Source: Catonia carolina
Taxonomy: Eukaryota > Arthropoda > Insecta > Hemiptera > Achilidae
Length of the DNA stretch: 64,000 bases
Reading direction: 5' to 3'
Assembly (NCBI GenBank): GCA_035578175.1
Contig: JAQMRL010000015.1
Span: forward strand, 20,393,672 to 20,457,671
Position numbers and translations under genes: made by a program. The notes beneath the pieces are model-generated. The model saw only the letters and a program-made list of their open reading frames with translations, searched no databases and was not told the origin of the DNA. Shown piece after piece: positions 11,021 to 21,905 of this stretch (positions are counted from its first letter, which is position 1; the number at the start of each line of letters is the position of its first letter).

Positions 11021-12127
11021 TTCATTAAGAGTTAATACCTACTTTTTAAAAATCTAGTACTTTATTTAGGTACTACGAAAGTTATTTACCTAATACCTGA
11101 TAGGCTACTTAAGAATACCTTACCAGTAGTAAGGTACTAATATAAACGTATGGAGTTACCATACCAAACTGTGGTAACGGTTAGGTTGGACGTACAGAGA
11201 GTGAATTTAGTGTACGTGTTTCCCACACGCTTATATTAGCTCGATGATTGTTTTAATATCATTATCAACAAAAGCGGTGAACTTAACTTCAGCCCAACAA
11301 CTCCACCTTCTAAACAGTATATGTAGGCAAGTTATCTCGGCCTCAACTCACCTCTGGGCTTCTGCACCTACCAACCAACTAATATCGAGAACTATACATG
11401 GCTATCTCATGGTCAGCTCTTGCTACTCTGAATAAATGGCTCCCTCATAATCTAAACAAGCTAAAGTCAAAGTTAACTAAACCAAACAACTACAGGCGGT
11501 TAATAAACTGAATTATATTCCATGTTTTGTTATAATACAATTAACTTTTATCATCAAACAAACTCCGTTCTAAAACTATTAACCAAACTATTACACTCTT
11601 CATTATATTATATAATTATATAATCAAAAATAAGTTATCTATAGGCTAATAAAAATAAATATCTTTAGGTACATTTCTAAATTGTTGTATATCATATTGT
11701 AGTCTCTCCTAACGTGATTTTCCTGAGGTTATTTTAAACAATATTCATTGTTTTCTATCTATTAACATTTAAATTGTTTATTCCCAAAAGTTCTCCATAT
11801 TTACTTTTATTCTAAGGCTATTTCACACAAAATGAAATTTTAATTGGTCACCTTTGTGGCACTGTTGATTCAGTTTTAGATTGAATAGAAGAAGATTCCA
11901 AATTCGATTTTTGGATAATTCAATTAAATCAAATTACATTAATTTCTAATACGTTCTATTCTAATTAAATTCTAATACGTTTATAGTCAAAATTGTACGT
12001 CGTGAAGATATGGGTGATTCTACAATAATTAGGGAACACTTTTATGCCCCTATTATTTATAAGAACTCGTAACGTATAATATGCATGATTTTTTTTAAAT
12101 TATTATTAAAATAATAAGTAAGTAGTG
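11021..12127. other. Unassigned stretch
   Basis: No repeat family, RT motif or splice-flanked coding segment was recognised. The frame at 11244-11435 has no recognisable domain. Confidence 0.4.
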
Positions 12128-12129
12128 TT

Positions 12130-12528
12130 TATGTTGTTGTTGTTTAGGTCATCAGCCAAAAGGCTGGTTCGAACCTATAGAGGTTTTACTAAGTAAAACG
12201 AGGAGTGAGGTGGTTTACCGTTGCCTTCCTCACTGAATGGAAAAGTACACTTATCAGCATGCCGGGCCCTTTGAAAAGCACATATTTTCCACTCTGCAAA
12301 TGACACCTTCACTTCATTCACCACAGGATCTGGCTGTATAATGAAATTCATTTCTTTTAGAGAAGATAACTCTGATTACTTTCTTTTACACCTCTACCCT
12401 CTTCTGTTCTTAAATGATTCAGTCATTGAATTGACTGACCACGTGTAAGAAACAGAACTAATTATTTTAGCCCTGCAACGAACAGATTGAGTATAAAAAA
12501 TTTGACACTCCACCTGTCTGTAACGGGC
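12130..12528 (+). mobile_element. Family B retroposon copy
   Basis: Complete from TTGTTGTTGTTTAGGTCATC to CACCTGTCTGTAACGGGC. A near-identical GTAGTGTTT(TT)ATG flanks both sides, an imperfect TSD of about 12-14 bp. Confidence 0.85.
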
Positions 12529-12607
12529 AGGTAGTGTTTTTATGAGTGAATAATGACATTTTCTTCAAAGGTAATTTACAAATTTCGTTAAATATTCGCA
12601 GTTTGTC

Positions 12608-12765
12608 ATTGAAAAGTGTCTTTTACACCTTTACCTCTTCTGTTCTTGAATGCTTCAGTCATGTAATTGGCTGAGCATGTGATAAGAAGCAGAACTATTT
12701 TTGTAACCCTGAAACTGGCAGATCAAGAGCAAATAATTTAACATTGTACCTGTCTGTTGTGGGCA
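12608..12765 (+). repeat. Family B 3' fragment
   Basis: It carries GTCTTTTACACCTTTACC, TTCTGTTCTTGAATGCTTCAG, AATTGGCTGAGCATGTGATA and ACCTGTCTGTTGTGGGCAA. It belongs to the subfamily with TTTTTGTAACCCTG. Confidence 0.75.
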
Positions 12766-13283
12766 ATTAATTATATTATTTCCTCGTAAAATTAGCTTCT
12801 TAAATTTAGCAGAGTATTTAACATCACCCAAAATCATTATACCATAAATTTATACTAACTGTACAGTTAAAAATTTTTAAGTTCCACTTATCCACTCTAA
12901 GTTTTTTAACACTAAAACTTCCTGATGTTATAACTAGGTTAGTTAGATACGCTGCCAAAAAAAGTAAAACAATGAACTCAATAAATTATAGCGACAATTC
13001 AATAGTTTTACCTATTCATGTGAGGTGTGTTGTTTTCGTTTTTATTTTTTTTATAGAAGCATATGCATTTATACAGAGAGTCTATGAATAGGTGTGCACG
13101 GGTAATTCCCTTGAGCCATGTACGGTTAGACGTTGCAGTAAATAACGATACGATACGTACATCGCAAACAGAACTGAAATAAGAACTCTCTCAGCTGTCA
13201 ACCGGTCAAATAATATACGAATCCCCTTAAGTATCCTCTAAAATATCGAACGCTACTGTCGCTATTATTAAATGTACCTTTCT
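12766..13283. other. Unassigned stretch
   Basis: No recognised gene or repeat. Confidence 0.35.
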
Positions 13284-14970
13284 ATAATATATTACACTAC
13301 TTTGAAATTTTAAAATGTACTTCACATTACCTAAAGTCCAGCCTTTCTTAGTTTGCTCCTAATGTAAACAAATAATGACGTCACTGAGCATGCGCATTAT
13401 TTCAAAATGTGTACACGCTGATTAACACGTTCAGCACGGCGGCTGGAACCACGGATGCTTCGCTGTGCCGACCCGCCATTGCAGTGAAAAAATACCATGA
13501 CGCCTTAAGGCGTCATTCGTCCCCAGAACGATCTTACTTATTTTTTCATCTACTCATCGGCTAAATATAGTACGGTATTATACACGTTTGTTGTTTCTAC
13601 GAAATTTATATTTGAAATTCATTTTTTAGTTATTAGAAAAATTAATACGTATAAATTATTAAATAAATGAAAATTATTGTCGTGTGTAAAATAGAAAAAT
13701 ACAATTATGTTTGATAATGAATAATATTTAATTAAAAAAATTTAAATAAATAAAATACATTAAATAATTAAGTAATACAGTAGTAATAAAGCTTATTACT
13801 TTATAAAAACACAAAAACCTGCAAAAGAAACACAGTGCATAGAAATCGCGAGTTCAGAAAGTAACAGAAATCTTTCTTTTGAGTAATAATTAAACTATTT
13901 TTACGTAAAAATGTATTATTTTTACCTTTTATTTGTAAAAAGAAGTCACTGGAAACGAAGAAATTCGTAGAATAATTGATATAATTAAATAAAACAATAA
14001 AATTACACGGCACTAGGACGTTTGAATAGACTACAATTTTAAAAATTCGTCAAAAATTCCCGGCAGTTGGTAACGAAAGACGACCTTCACAGTAGCGCTC
14101 GTAGAATAGATCTGAACCCCTGAACAACCTTTACTAACACTGCCAGTACACCGGCGATTTATAAAAAGCTATAGAAATGTGTTATTGTATATGACGCCTT
14201 AAGGCGTCATTCGTCTCTGGAATGAACCTTGATTTGACGCCTTAAGGCGTCATCCGTGCTGAACGTGTTAAGAAATAACAACAAAATACTTTCAAAAGTA
14301 TTTAAATACGAAATACTTTTAAAAGTATTTTTCTAAATGAAATTGTTAGGCCTACATCATATCATGACTGATGTTTTTAGTACTTTTAAGTACTTATAAT
14401 TAAAAAAATAGTTAACTTAATAGGAATACGATATCTGTAAAGTCGCAGACTCTAGCGTGCATCCTGTAGTAGGTGGCTTTTGTTTGTTGACAGTAGGAGC
14501 AACTAAGAACGGCTGAACTTTATAATATATTACACTACTTTGAAATTTTAAAATGTATTTCACATTACCTAAAGTCCAGCCTCTCTTAGTTTGCTCCTAA
14601 TGTAAACAAAAATAATGACGTCACTGAGCATGCGCATTATATCAAAATGTGTACACGCTGATTAAGAAGTAACAACAAAATACTTTCAAAAGTATTTAAA
14701 TACGAAATACTTTTAAAAGTATTTTTCTAAATGAAATTGTTAGGCCTACATCATATCATGACTGATGTGTTTAGTACTTTTAAGTAGCCTACTTATAATT
14801 AAAAAAATAGTTAACTTAACAGGAATACGATATCCGTAAAGTCGCAGACTCTAGCGTGCATCCTGTAGTAGGTGGCTTTTGTTTGTTGACAGTAGGAGCC
14901 ACTAAGAACGGCTGAACTGTATAATATATTACACTACTTTGAAATTTTTAAATGTATTTCACATTACCTA
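13284..14970. repeat. Tandem duplication of a 0.4-kb unit, one unit occupied by a TTAA element
   Basis: Unit 1 spans 13284-14521 and carries an 842-bp insertion. Without the insertion and the duplicated TTAA it is 392 bp. Unit 2 is 14522-14920 (399 bp, empty). A third partial unit starts at 14921 and fades at about 14970. The units differ by a few substitutions and by 5-bp and 2-bp indels. Shared segments include ATAATATATTACACTACTTT, TGACGTCACTGAGCATGCGC and GTCGCAGACTCTAGCGTGCA. Confidence 0.93.
13426..14267. mobile_element. TTAA-target (piggyBac-like) non-autonomous element
   Basis: The termini are CACGTTCAGCACGG and its inverse, flanked by TTAA at 13422-13425 and 14268-14271. The neighbouring duplicated unit keeps the empty site GCTGATTAAGAAGTAAC, which fixes the ends exactly. 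A 16-bp palindrome GACGCCTTAAGGCGTC occurs at 13499, 14193 and 14236. No transposase frame is present. TTAA targeting with exact duplication is characteristic of the piggyBac superfamily. The family name is inferred, not shown by protein. Confidence 0.9.
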
Positions 14971-15084
14971 TATTTTTTGTTAAATTAACTTTGTTTCATT
15001 CATAAGAAACGTTATAAAATAAATTTTCAGCGAGCTGAACTAATTTTCTCACTGATTCTTAACCAATACTTTATTTAACACAGT

Positions 15085-15482
15085 TCCTGTTTAGGTCAAC
15101 AGCCAAAAGGCTGGTTTAAACCTCTAGAGGTTTTCTTAAGTAAAAACGAGGAGTAAGGTGGTTTACTGTTTTCTTCCTCACTGAGTTATAAGAGTATGCT
15201 TTTTATCAGGCGAGGCCCTCCAAAAGGCACCTATTTTCCACCCTGCAAATGACACCTTCACTCATTCACCACAGGGACTGGCTGTATAGTAAAATTCATT
15301 ACTCTCAGAGGCTATAACTCTGACTAATGTCTTTTACACCTCTACCTCTTCTGTTCTTAAATAATTCAGTCATATATTTAGCTGACTCTATGTGATAAGA
15401 AACAGAATAATTTTTGTAGCCCTGGAACCATCAGATCGAGTGCAATTAATTTAACACTCCACCTGCTCGTTATGGGCAAGTA
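15085..15482 (+). mobile_element. Family B retroposon copy
   Basis: It starts GTTTAGGTCAACAGCCAAAA and ends CACCTGCTCGTTATGGGCAA. It carries the TTTTTGTAGCCCTGGAACC variant shared with copies at 31.2 and 51.5 kb. Confidence 0.82.
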
Positions 15483-16022
15483 ACATATTTATTGACCGGT
15501 TTTAATGCGGTTAAGTAGATTGGATGCAGGGTTGTGGAGTTTATTCTTAATGAAGTTTGAACAATTTTATTCTTCTGGGGAATGTGTATGGCAAGGTGTG
15601 GGTATTCAATTCTATTAAACTGATCCAATATATTGTAAAACTTATCTTTAAGTTTGCTCGTTTTAGTGCAAAGGAGATTTCAGGAGATTTTTTTTAAATA
15701 TCTGCATCACTATTTTTTATATTCTCAGCTTTTGTTTCAGCTTTCTAACCAAATATTGATGGGAAATTCACTTGTTTGTATACATTTTGTTTTTGATTTG
15801 TACCTTCTTGTTTTTTGCCTCTTCCCGTAAATTTACATTTTCAACACTTAGGTACATTTTTACCAGATGCCAATAAAGCTATCAGGCTGAAATTTGTACC
15901 AGTTATTTATCTTGTATATCCATAAACACCGACATTTTTATGACTTCCTCACGTGCTCCAAAAAATTAGTAATACGCAAAAAACGTAGAAAAAATGTGTA
16001 ACAATGTTATGTTATTCGTCAT
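15483..16022. other. Unassigned stretch
   Basis: No coding signature. A segment near 15850-15905 (GGTACATTTTTACCAG to GAAATTTGTACCAG) has loose inverted similarity to sequence near 19058-19145, so a decayed repeat is possible. Confidence 0.35.
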
Positions 16023-16166
16023 TTTTACTTTCTCTTGCCTATATGAATATATAGGAAGGAAAGTATTGTTTTCATGTCGATTTTTCGAAATCGAGTTTTC
16101 ACCGGATCTATACGTTTTCAGACCCCCTGAACCCAAAAAACATGTTTTTAGCGATTGGTCTGTGTG

Positions 16167-16201
<35 letters not shown>

Positions 16202-16992
16202 CTGTGTGTGAACAGAATATCTCAAGAACGGAACATCGTACGAACTTGAAACTTGAAACTTAAGTTACATACCACTACCGGACGCGACACGAACATTTTC
16301 ATCAAAATCGGTCAACCGGAAGTAGTAGTTTATTCGAATAATTTTTCAGTTTTTTGCGATTTTCTCAAAAACTGGTCCTACGATTTTTTTTAAAATCGCC
16401 TATTTTACTCAATTTTTTATTCTCTACAAGATAGAGTAGGCGCCATGTTTGCTGAAATTCTCGGTGAGGCTGTTTTCACGTAAAAACGTTGTTTTTTTAA
16501 GATTACGGCTTTAATATAAATTTTAGCGCAAAAACTTATATAATAAAAATTGTAGAGAATTTAAAAACCTACAACTTCTGTTTCAAACATTTTTTTGTAT
16601 AACGCTTAGTTTAGCGGTAATTTGCGATTTTCTGTTTTTTTTCTCACGAAAACGTGAGAAAAATCGATTTTTTTAACATTTCGGCCTTAGTATGCATTTT
16701 ACGACAAAAGTGTATATAATTAATTTTATAGGAAATTAAAAGATGTACAACTTTTGTTTAGAGCATTTTTCTCTACAGAGCCTAGTTTAGCGTGAAAGCG
16801 TGATTTTCCGTATTTTTAAGCCAAACTGAGTTCGATTGTCATTTTGCGTCATTCACTCATGATTAAAATAAGGTTATGTTTTTGAGGTTAGTTTTTTGTT
16901 TATTTCTAATATTTTATTAATAATATTAGGTTTATTCTTAATTATTTCTATTGGCAAGAGAAAGTTGTGTGAGTGTTTCACGCCAGATTTTT
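16023..16992 (+). mobile_element. Family H, full-length copy (subfamily 1)
   Basis: The 5' end is TTTTTACTTTCTCTTGCC. The (GT)n array lies at about 16160-16208, between TTTTAGCGATTGGTCT and GAACAGAATATCTCAAG. The 3' end is GGCAAGAGAAAGT, then the GTGTGA/TTCACGC hairpin and CAGATTTTT. The variants GCGGTAATTTGCG and GAGTTCGATTGTC define subfamily 1. No protein frame spans it, so it must be mobilised in trans. It is arranged tail to tail with the next copy. Confidence 0.9.
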
Positions 16993-17108
16993 TTTAAATG
17001 TTATGGTCCAAAAAAATTCATTGAAAAAGTTTCAGTAGAAAAAACCCAAAAACTATACGTGTGTAGTTTCATTTTCCTATCTTATACCAATCCTCTGAAA
17101 AATGTACC

Positions 17109-18073
17109 TAAAAATCTGGTGTGAAACACTCACACAACTTTCTCTTGCCAATGCAAATGATTAATAATAAACCTAACATTATTAATAAAATATTAGAAAT
17201 AAACAAAAACTAACCTCAAAAACATAACCTTATTTTAATCATGAGTGAATGACGCAAAATGACAATCGAACTCAGTTTGGCTTAAAAATACGGAAAATCA
17301 CTATTTCACGCTAAACTAGGCTCTGTAGAGAAAAATACAATAAAAAAAAATGTAGATCTTTAAATTTCCTTTAAATTTGGTTATATACACTTTTGTCGTA
17401 AAATGGATACTAAGGCCAAAATCTTAAAAAAATCTATTTTTCACACGTTTTCGTGAGAAAAAATCAGAAAATTGCTAATTACTGCTAAACTAAGCGTCAT
17501 ACAAACAAATGTTTGAAACAGAAGTTGTAGGTTTTTAAATTCTCTACAACTTTTATTATATACGTTTTTGCGCTAAAATTTATATTAAAGCCGTAATCTT
17601 AAAAAAACAACGTTTTTACGTGAAAACAGCCTCACCGAGAATTTCAGCAAACATGGCGCCTACCCTATCTTGTAGAGAATAAAAAATTGAGTAAAATAGG
17701 CGATTTTAAAAAAAATCGTAGAACCAGTTTTTGAGAAAATCGCAAAAAACTGAAAAATTATACGAATAAACTACTACTTCCGGTTGACCGATTTTGATGA
17801 AAATGTTCGTGTCGCGTCCGGTAGTGGTATGTAACTTAAGTTTCAAGTTTCAAGTTCGTACGATGTTCCGTTCTTGAGATATTCTGTTCACACACAGACA
17901 CACACACAGACACACACACAGACACACACACAGACCAATCGCTAAAAACATGTTTTTTGGGTTCAGGGGGTCTGAAAACGTATAGATCCGGTGAAAACTC
18001 GATTTCGAAAAATCGACATGAAAACAATACTTTCCTTCCTATATATTCATATAGGCAAGAGAAAGTAAAAAAA
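17109..18073 (-). mobile_element. Family H, full-length copy
   Basis: Complete inverted copy. The 3' end is at 17109 (AAAATCTGGTGTGAAACACT), the CA array is interrupted as (CACACACAGA)n at 17890-17934, and the 5' end GGCAAGAGAAAGTAAAAA is at about 18070. It forms a near 1-kb inverted repeat with the copy at 16023-16992, with about 116 bp between them. It mixes subfamily variants (AATTGCTAATTACTG with GAACTCAG). Confidence 0.9.
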
Positions 18074-19599
18074 GCAAATTTAAAATTGGCAAGATACAAA
18101 GTACAGTCTCACCTTCATCAGTCATTCTTCGCTCAAAAATCTTTCCTAATTATTTATTTTCAAGGAAAAGTAACTTCACTTAATTCGTGGAAAAATTCTT
18201 GGAAAATATATTTAAAAACTTTCTTGGAAATAATTTACATAGATGAATCTGTTGAACGTCTTTTAGCTTATCAGCTTTTTAATATGTAAAAATAAATACA
18301 TAAATATTAAATATTCATTTACTTTAAAAACTGGAGTGTTTTAGTTGAGTGAAAGGTATTAAGTTATATTTGAAAGAACGACTCGGTTTTTATTTGTGTA
18401 TTGAATAAACCGAACAAGATTTTAAGGGGAGATGACTGATTTTAATAAAAAAATATTGATTTTTCAATTTTACCATATATTGATCGATCGTTTTCCGCTA
18501 TTAAAATTGATATATAATACGTCATTCGTTGCTTTTTCTGTTGAAAAAAATTATGTTTTTATGTTGATAGGGTACGTAGTGTTTATTTCGATATTTTTTC
18601 AAGGTTTTCATTCTTTTAAATTGAGAATAATATAATCATGTTACTGTTCTAACATTACGGAGATCGCGTTAAAATAAAAACGATAATTTCTAGAATGCAT
18701 CGGAATCAGCTGTAAAGCAAGAAAAATATTGGTGTGTTTTTGTTTGGAAGTTAATTCCAATTGGCAATAAGTGTTTCTGTTATGGTATTATGCTTTTACT
18801 ACATCCGCATTTTCCGCATGTTGTATTTTTTGACTTTAGGTACACTTATTTCAGGAACCATCCCACCTAGGAGTGTGAAATTTCACACAATACATTTTAG
18901 TGCTAAGGTGTGTATTTACTCCAGAGGTATTTCAAAAAATTTGGAGTTTTTTTATTTTTTGGTTATCTTTTCATAAAAAAAATGTGGGCTACCTACACTG
19001 AACATTTTTTGAGAATAAAAATCATTTTTAGATTGGATAAAGATAAATAAAAAAGCTCTGGTACAAATTTGTAAAAAGGTACTGTCCTAAAGATGTCCTA
19101 AAGCTCAGCTTTGTAGCTTAAATGGTTCCTACAAAAAATCTACCTAAGTTAGTATTGCAGGTATAGGGATAATGAAAATGGTCTGCTCCGCTTAAGGCAG
19201 TGTGAGTAGCTTAGAAGCGGTTCTTGGAATCAATTTCAAGTGTCCACATTCTCGTTTGGGTCTACATTCATGTTCTCTGTATTTACCTCTCTCGAAGGAA
19301 TTCCTTAATCGTAACTAGAGAAGTTGTTAGTATTGTAAACTGTTGAAATCATAAACTAAAGTGTATTTAATCGATTTGATACCGTATAAGGTAATTAAAT
19401 TAATCTTACTATTTGTGTAGCTACAACTTCGAGAGTTATTTATTGATATTTCTGAATATTTGAAAACAATTTTTTCATGGATTATTCCTCAAATAGACCA
19501 AGTCAAGTAACTTAATGAAATATTTCAGTCGGTGTCCACAGTATTTTTTCTTGATTTATTTCATTTTATTTGTGTCTATATTCTTTTCATTCTGCCTTT
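18074..19599. other. Unassigned AT-rich stretch
   Basis: Several short frames (18432-18635, 18761-18976) have no recognisable domain and look compositional. No repeat boundary was found. Confidence 0.4.
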
Positions 19600-19634
19600 A
19601 CCAGACAGGTAGAGTGTTAAATTATTTCTACTCG

Positions 19635-19784
19635 TGCTCGCCTCTCATCATGCGGTCTTGGGTTCGAATCCCATTCAGGCATGGCATTTTTTCCTTCGTT
19701 AAAAAAAATCATTTCATTCTTCACCGTCTGTATAAGCAGTAATTGCAGAACAGTCGGACGTTAAACCAAAAAAAAAAAAAAAAA
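19635..19784 (+). mobile_element. SINE with 8-bp TSD, inside family B
   Basis: It starts inside the head (TGCTCGCCTCTCATCATGCG), keeps the B box GGTTCGAATCC, and ends ACGTTAAACC plus A-run. TCTACTCG flanks both sides (19627-19634 and 19785-19792). Confidence 0.9.
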
Positions 19785-19960
19785 TCTACTCGTTTACAAA
19801 AAAAATTCTGTTTCTTATCACAAGGTCGCCCAATTATATGACTGAAGCATTTAAAAACAGAAAAGAAAGGAAAACATAGAGGTATCTCCTCTGAAAGTAA
19901 TGAATTTTGTTATACAGCCAGACCCTGTGGTGAATGTGTTATTTGCAGGATGAAAAATAT

Positions 19961-20216
19961 GAAGGGGTCGGCGGAAAAAGTGCTAACCCACAAAATTTCC
20001 AGCATAATTTTTCTTAAATATTTTGTAAAAATAAAATATTCAGCACGTTTTAAACGGAATACTATATTTACGATCTTAAGCACCTAGATTAACAGAAATT
20101 AACAAATGTTTCACAAAAACTTAAAAACATGATTTGTAAATTTCAGTAAACTTTTAGAATGACGTTGCGTAAAATTATGTTGATGTGGGTTAGCACTGTC
20201 TTCTTCCGACCCCTTC
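19961..20216. mobile_element. Small TIR element (MITE), inside family B
   Basis: The ends are GAAGGGGTCGG...AGTGCTAACCCACA and the inverse TGTGGGTTAGCACTGTC...CCGACCCCTTC, about 33 bp with small indels. The B consensus resumes on both sides (AAAATATG and TGGTTTTCAAAG). A 3-bp ATG duplication is possible but not certain. The superfamily is not assigned. Confidence 0.75.
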
Positions 20217-20345
20217 GGATGTGGTTTTCAAAGGTCCTGGCATGCTGATAAGCATATTTTTTAACTCTGTGAGAAATGTATAGTAAACCATCACATTCCC
20301 TTAGAGGTTCAAACCAACCTTTCACCTAATGACCTAAACAACAAC

Positions 20346-20756
20346 AATCATTTCATTTGATATCACCGTTCAAAATTTTACACAGCTCTTCTTCTTCATG
20401 TAGCATCTCCATTACGAAGGTGTGCTAGCATCATGGCAATCCTGACCTTGGAAACTGCAGCTCTAAATAGGTCGATGGATGACAAATTAAACCACTTTCG
20501 CAGGTTCCGTAGCCAGGAGGTTCTTCTTCTTCCAACCGATCGTTTGCCCATAATCTTTCCCTGGATGACAAGATGAAGGATTTCATATTTTGGACCTCTC
20601 AAGACATGGCCGAGGTACACCAGCTTTCTCTTCTTGATTTCGATCATCACTTCCATTCCCTTCTGCATCCTCCTTAGGACTTCCATGTTTGTGACTCTCT
20701 CTGTCCAAGATATTTTGTGCATCCTTCTGTAAACCCACATCTCAAAGGCCTCAAGT
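20346..20756 (-). pseudogene. LINE ORF2 C-terminal fragment (endonuclease-RT type)
   Basis: The frame reads LEAFEMWVYRRMHKISWTER, then MQKGMEVMIEIKKRKLVYLG, HVLRGPKYEILHLVIQGKIM and a Gly/Arg-rich GKRSVGRRRTSWLRNLR. These are the usual landmarks of the C-terminal tail of insect RTE-like endonuclease-reverse transcriptases (EMWCWRRM..I.WT and LGH..R..Y..L..I.QGKI.GKR). RT and endonuclease domains are absent, and a TGA lies just upstream of LEAF, so it is a dead 5'-truncated copy. It sits directly beside a family B copy. Confidence 0.8.
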
Positions 20757-20971
20757 CACACAGCTCAAGAAGAATCAATTCACGCTGCCGTATCTATACC
20801 GGTTGAGTAGGGCTACCAACTTCGTATCACAAAATAAAATTTCCCTTTCTTAGAAAAAAATTACCAGTTATTAACAATTGGATAACAGAACTAAAAAAAT
20901 CACTTTGTATTTACACCTAGACTAGCCAGGTGGTCTGATTGTTTTTCCAAACAATCGAGAACAGTGTATAG

Positions 20972-21248
20972 GTATCAGACGAACTAATGTCCCATAGCCG
21001 AGCGAGTGAGAGGAAGATATGTGGCATAACTACGCATGCGCTCAAAGGTCTTTACCGTTATAACCAAATCTGAAAACATACTACAGCGTTATCTTCCTTG
21101 TTAGTTTACTGCATGCATAAACGCTTGCTCACAACAATGAGTAAAATTTTATACAATGTTATTGGAATGGCGCGTATGGCTTGTGCGAGTGAGAGCGTTA
21201 TGCATTCTCTCACTCCCACGGCTAGGGGACATTAGTTCATCTCGATAC
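20972..21248. mobile_element. Short TIR element (MITE)
   Basis: The left end GTATCAGACGAACTAATGTCCC and the right end, its inverse with about 85% identity over 45 bp (GGGACATTAGTTCATCTCGATAC), enclose about 230 bp containing CATGCGC segments. No frame. TSD unclear. Confidence 0.65.
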
Positions 21249-21544
21249 TGTACTTGGAATCAGAATAAAAACAAATGTTTCCACTAATTTTGATTTTCGA
21301 GAACTCCTTTTCAAAACATACCATTACGATTCATTATCCTTGTTCAATGCACTTCACCCAAAAAAATTTACAATTTTTTAAACAATTAATTTAATTACAA
21401 TTAATTAATTTTTTAACAATTAATTCCTCTAGCCATTTTTAAAATACCACTGTACATTGTTACAGTAAATTTTCAAAAATTAAAAAGAAGTTTTGTTTTT
21501 AAAAGGTATTGTTCAACTTCTCAGAACCAGGGGCCAAGATAACG

Positions 21545-21668
21545 ACTGCAGAATTTTTTCAGATCTGGATTATAACGGTAAGGACCTTTGGCGCATGCGT
21601 AGTTATGTTACATACAACCTTTCACTCGCTCAGCTATGGGACTTCAATTTTCATCTGACACTTTTAAC
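21545..21668 (-). repeat. Related MITE arm
   Basis: The reverse complement (TGTCAGATGAAAATTGAAGTC, CCATAGCTGAGCGAGTGAAAG, CATAACTACGCATGCGCC, TCCTTACCGTTATAA) matches 20972-21085. It is a second, 3'-truncated copy of the MITE in the opposite orientation. Confidence 0.65.
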
Positions 21669-21693
21669 TACCTTTACTCAGGGCAGTTGAATA

Positions 21694-21753
21694 AGAGAAT
21701 TATTTTATATTATCTCTTATATATTATATATTATCTCTTATTCAACGGCCCTG
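21694..21753. repeat. Short inverted repeat
   Basis: GTTGAATAAGAGA and TCTCTTATTCAAC form a 13-bp perfect stem around an AT-rich loop. Confidence 0.7.
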
Positions 21754-21783
21754 CCTTTTCTATACTGATGATGAAAGAAATTA

Positions 21784-21905
21784 TAGGATTTGATACAGAA
21801 ACCTTCGTCTCCGTGAGTCAGCTGCTAAACAGCTGACTCACGGAGTCACTTTACCACTAGACTCACGGAGACGACTTTACCACTAGACAAACCCGATGGT
21901 TTGAT
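21784..21905 (-). repeat. SINE5 fragment with internal duplication
   Basis: The B-box part is followed by CTCCGTGAGTCAGCTG, then CTAAA and CAGCTGACTCACGGAG, a 16-bp hairpin. CACTTTACCACTAGA is then duplicated, and it ends ACAAACCCGATGG. The duplication is peculiar to this copy. Confidence 0.65.

Larger units (their letters stand above)
19600..20345 (-). mobile_element. Family B copy with two nested insertions
   Basis: Inverted B begins CCAGACAGGTAGAGTGTTAA and ends TGACCTAAACAACAACAATC. It is broken once by a SINE (19635-19784) and once by a TIR element (19961-20216). It is more diverged than the B copies at 7.9, 12.1 and 23.0 kb, in keeping with greater age. Confidence 0.8.
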
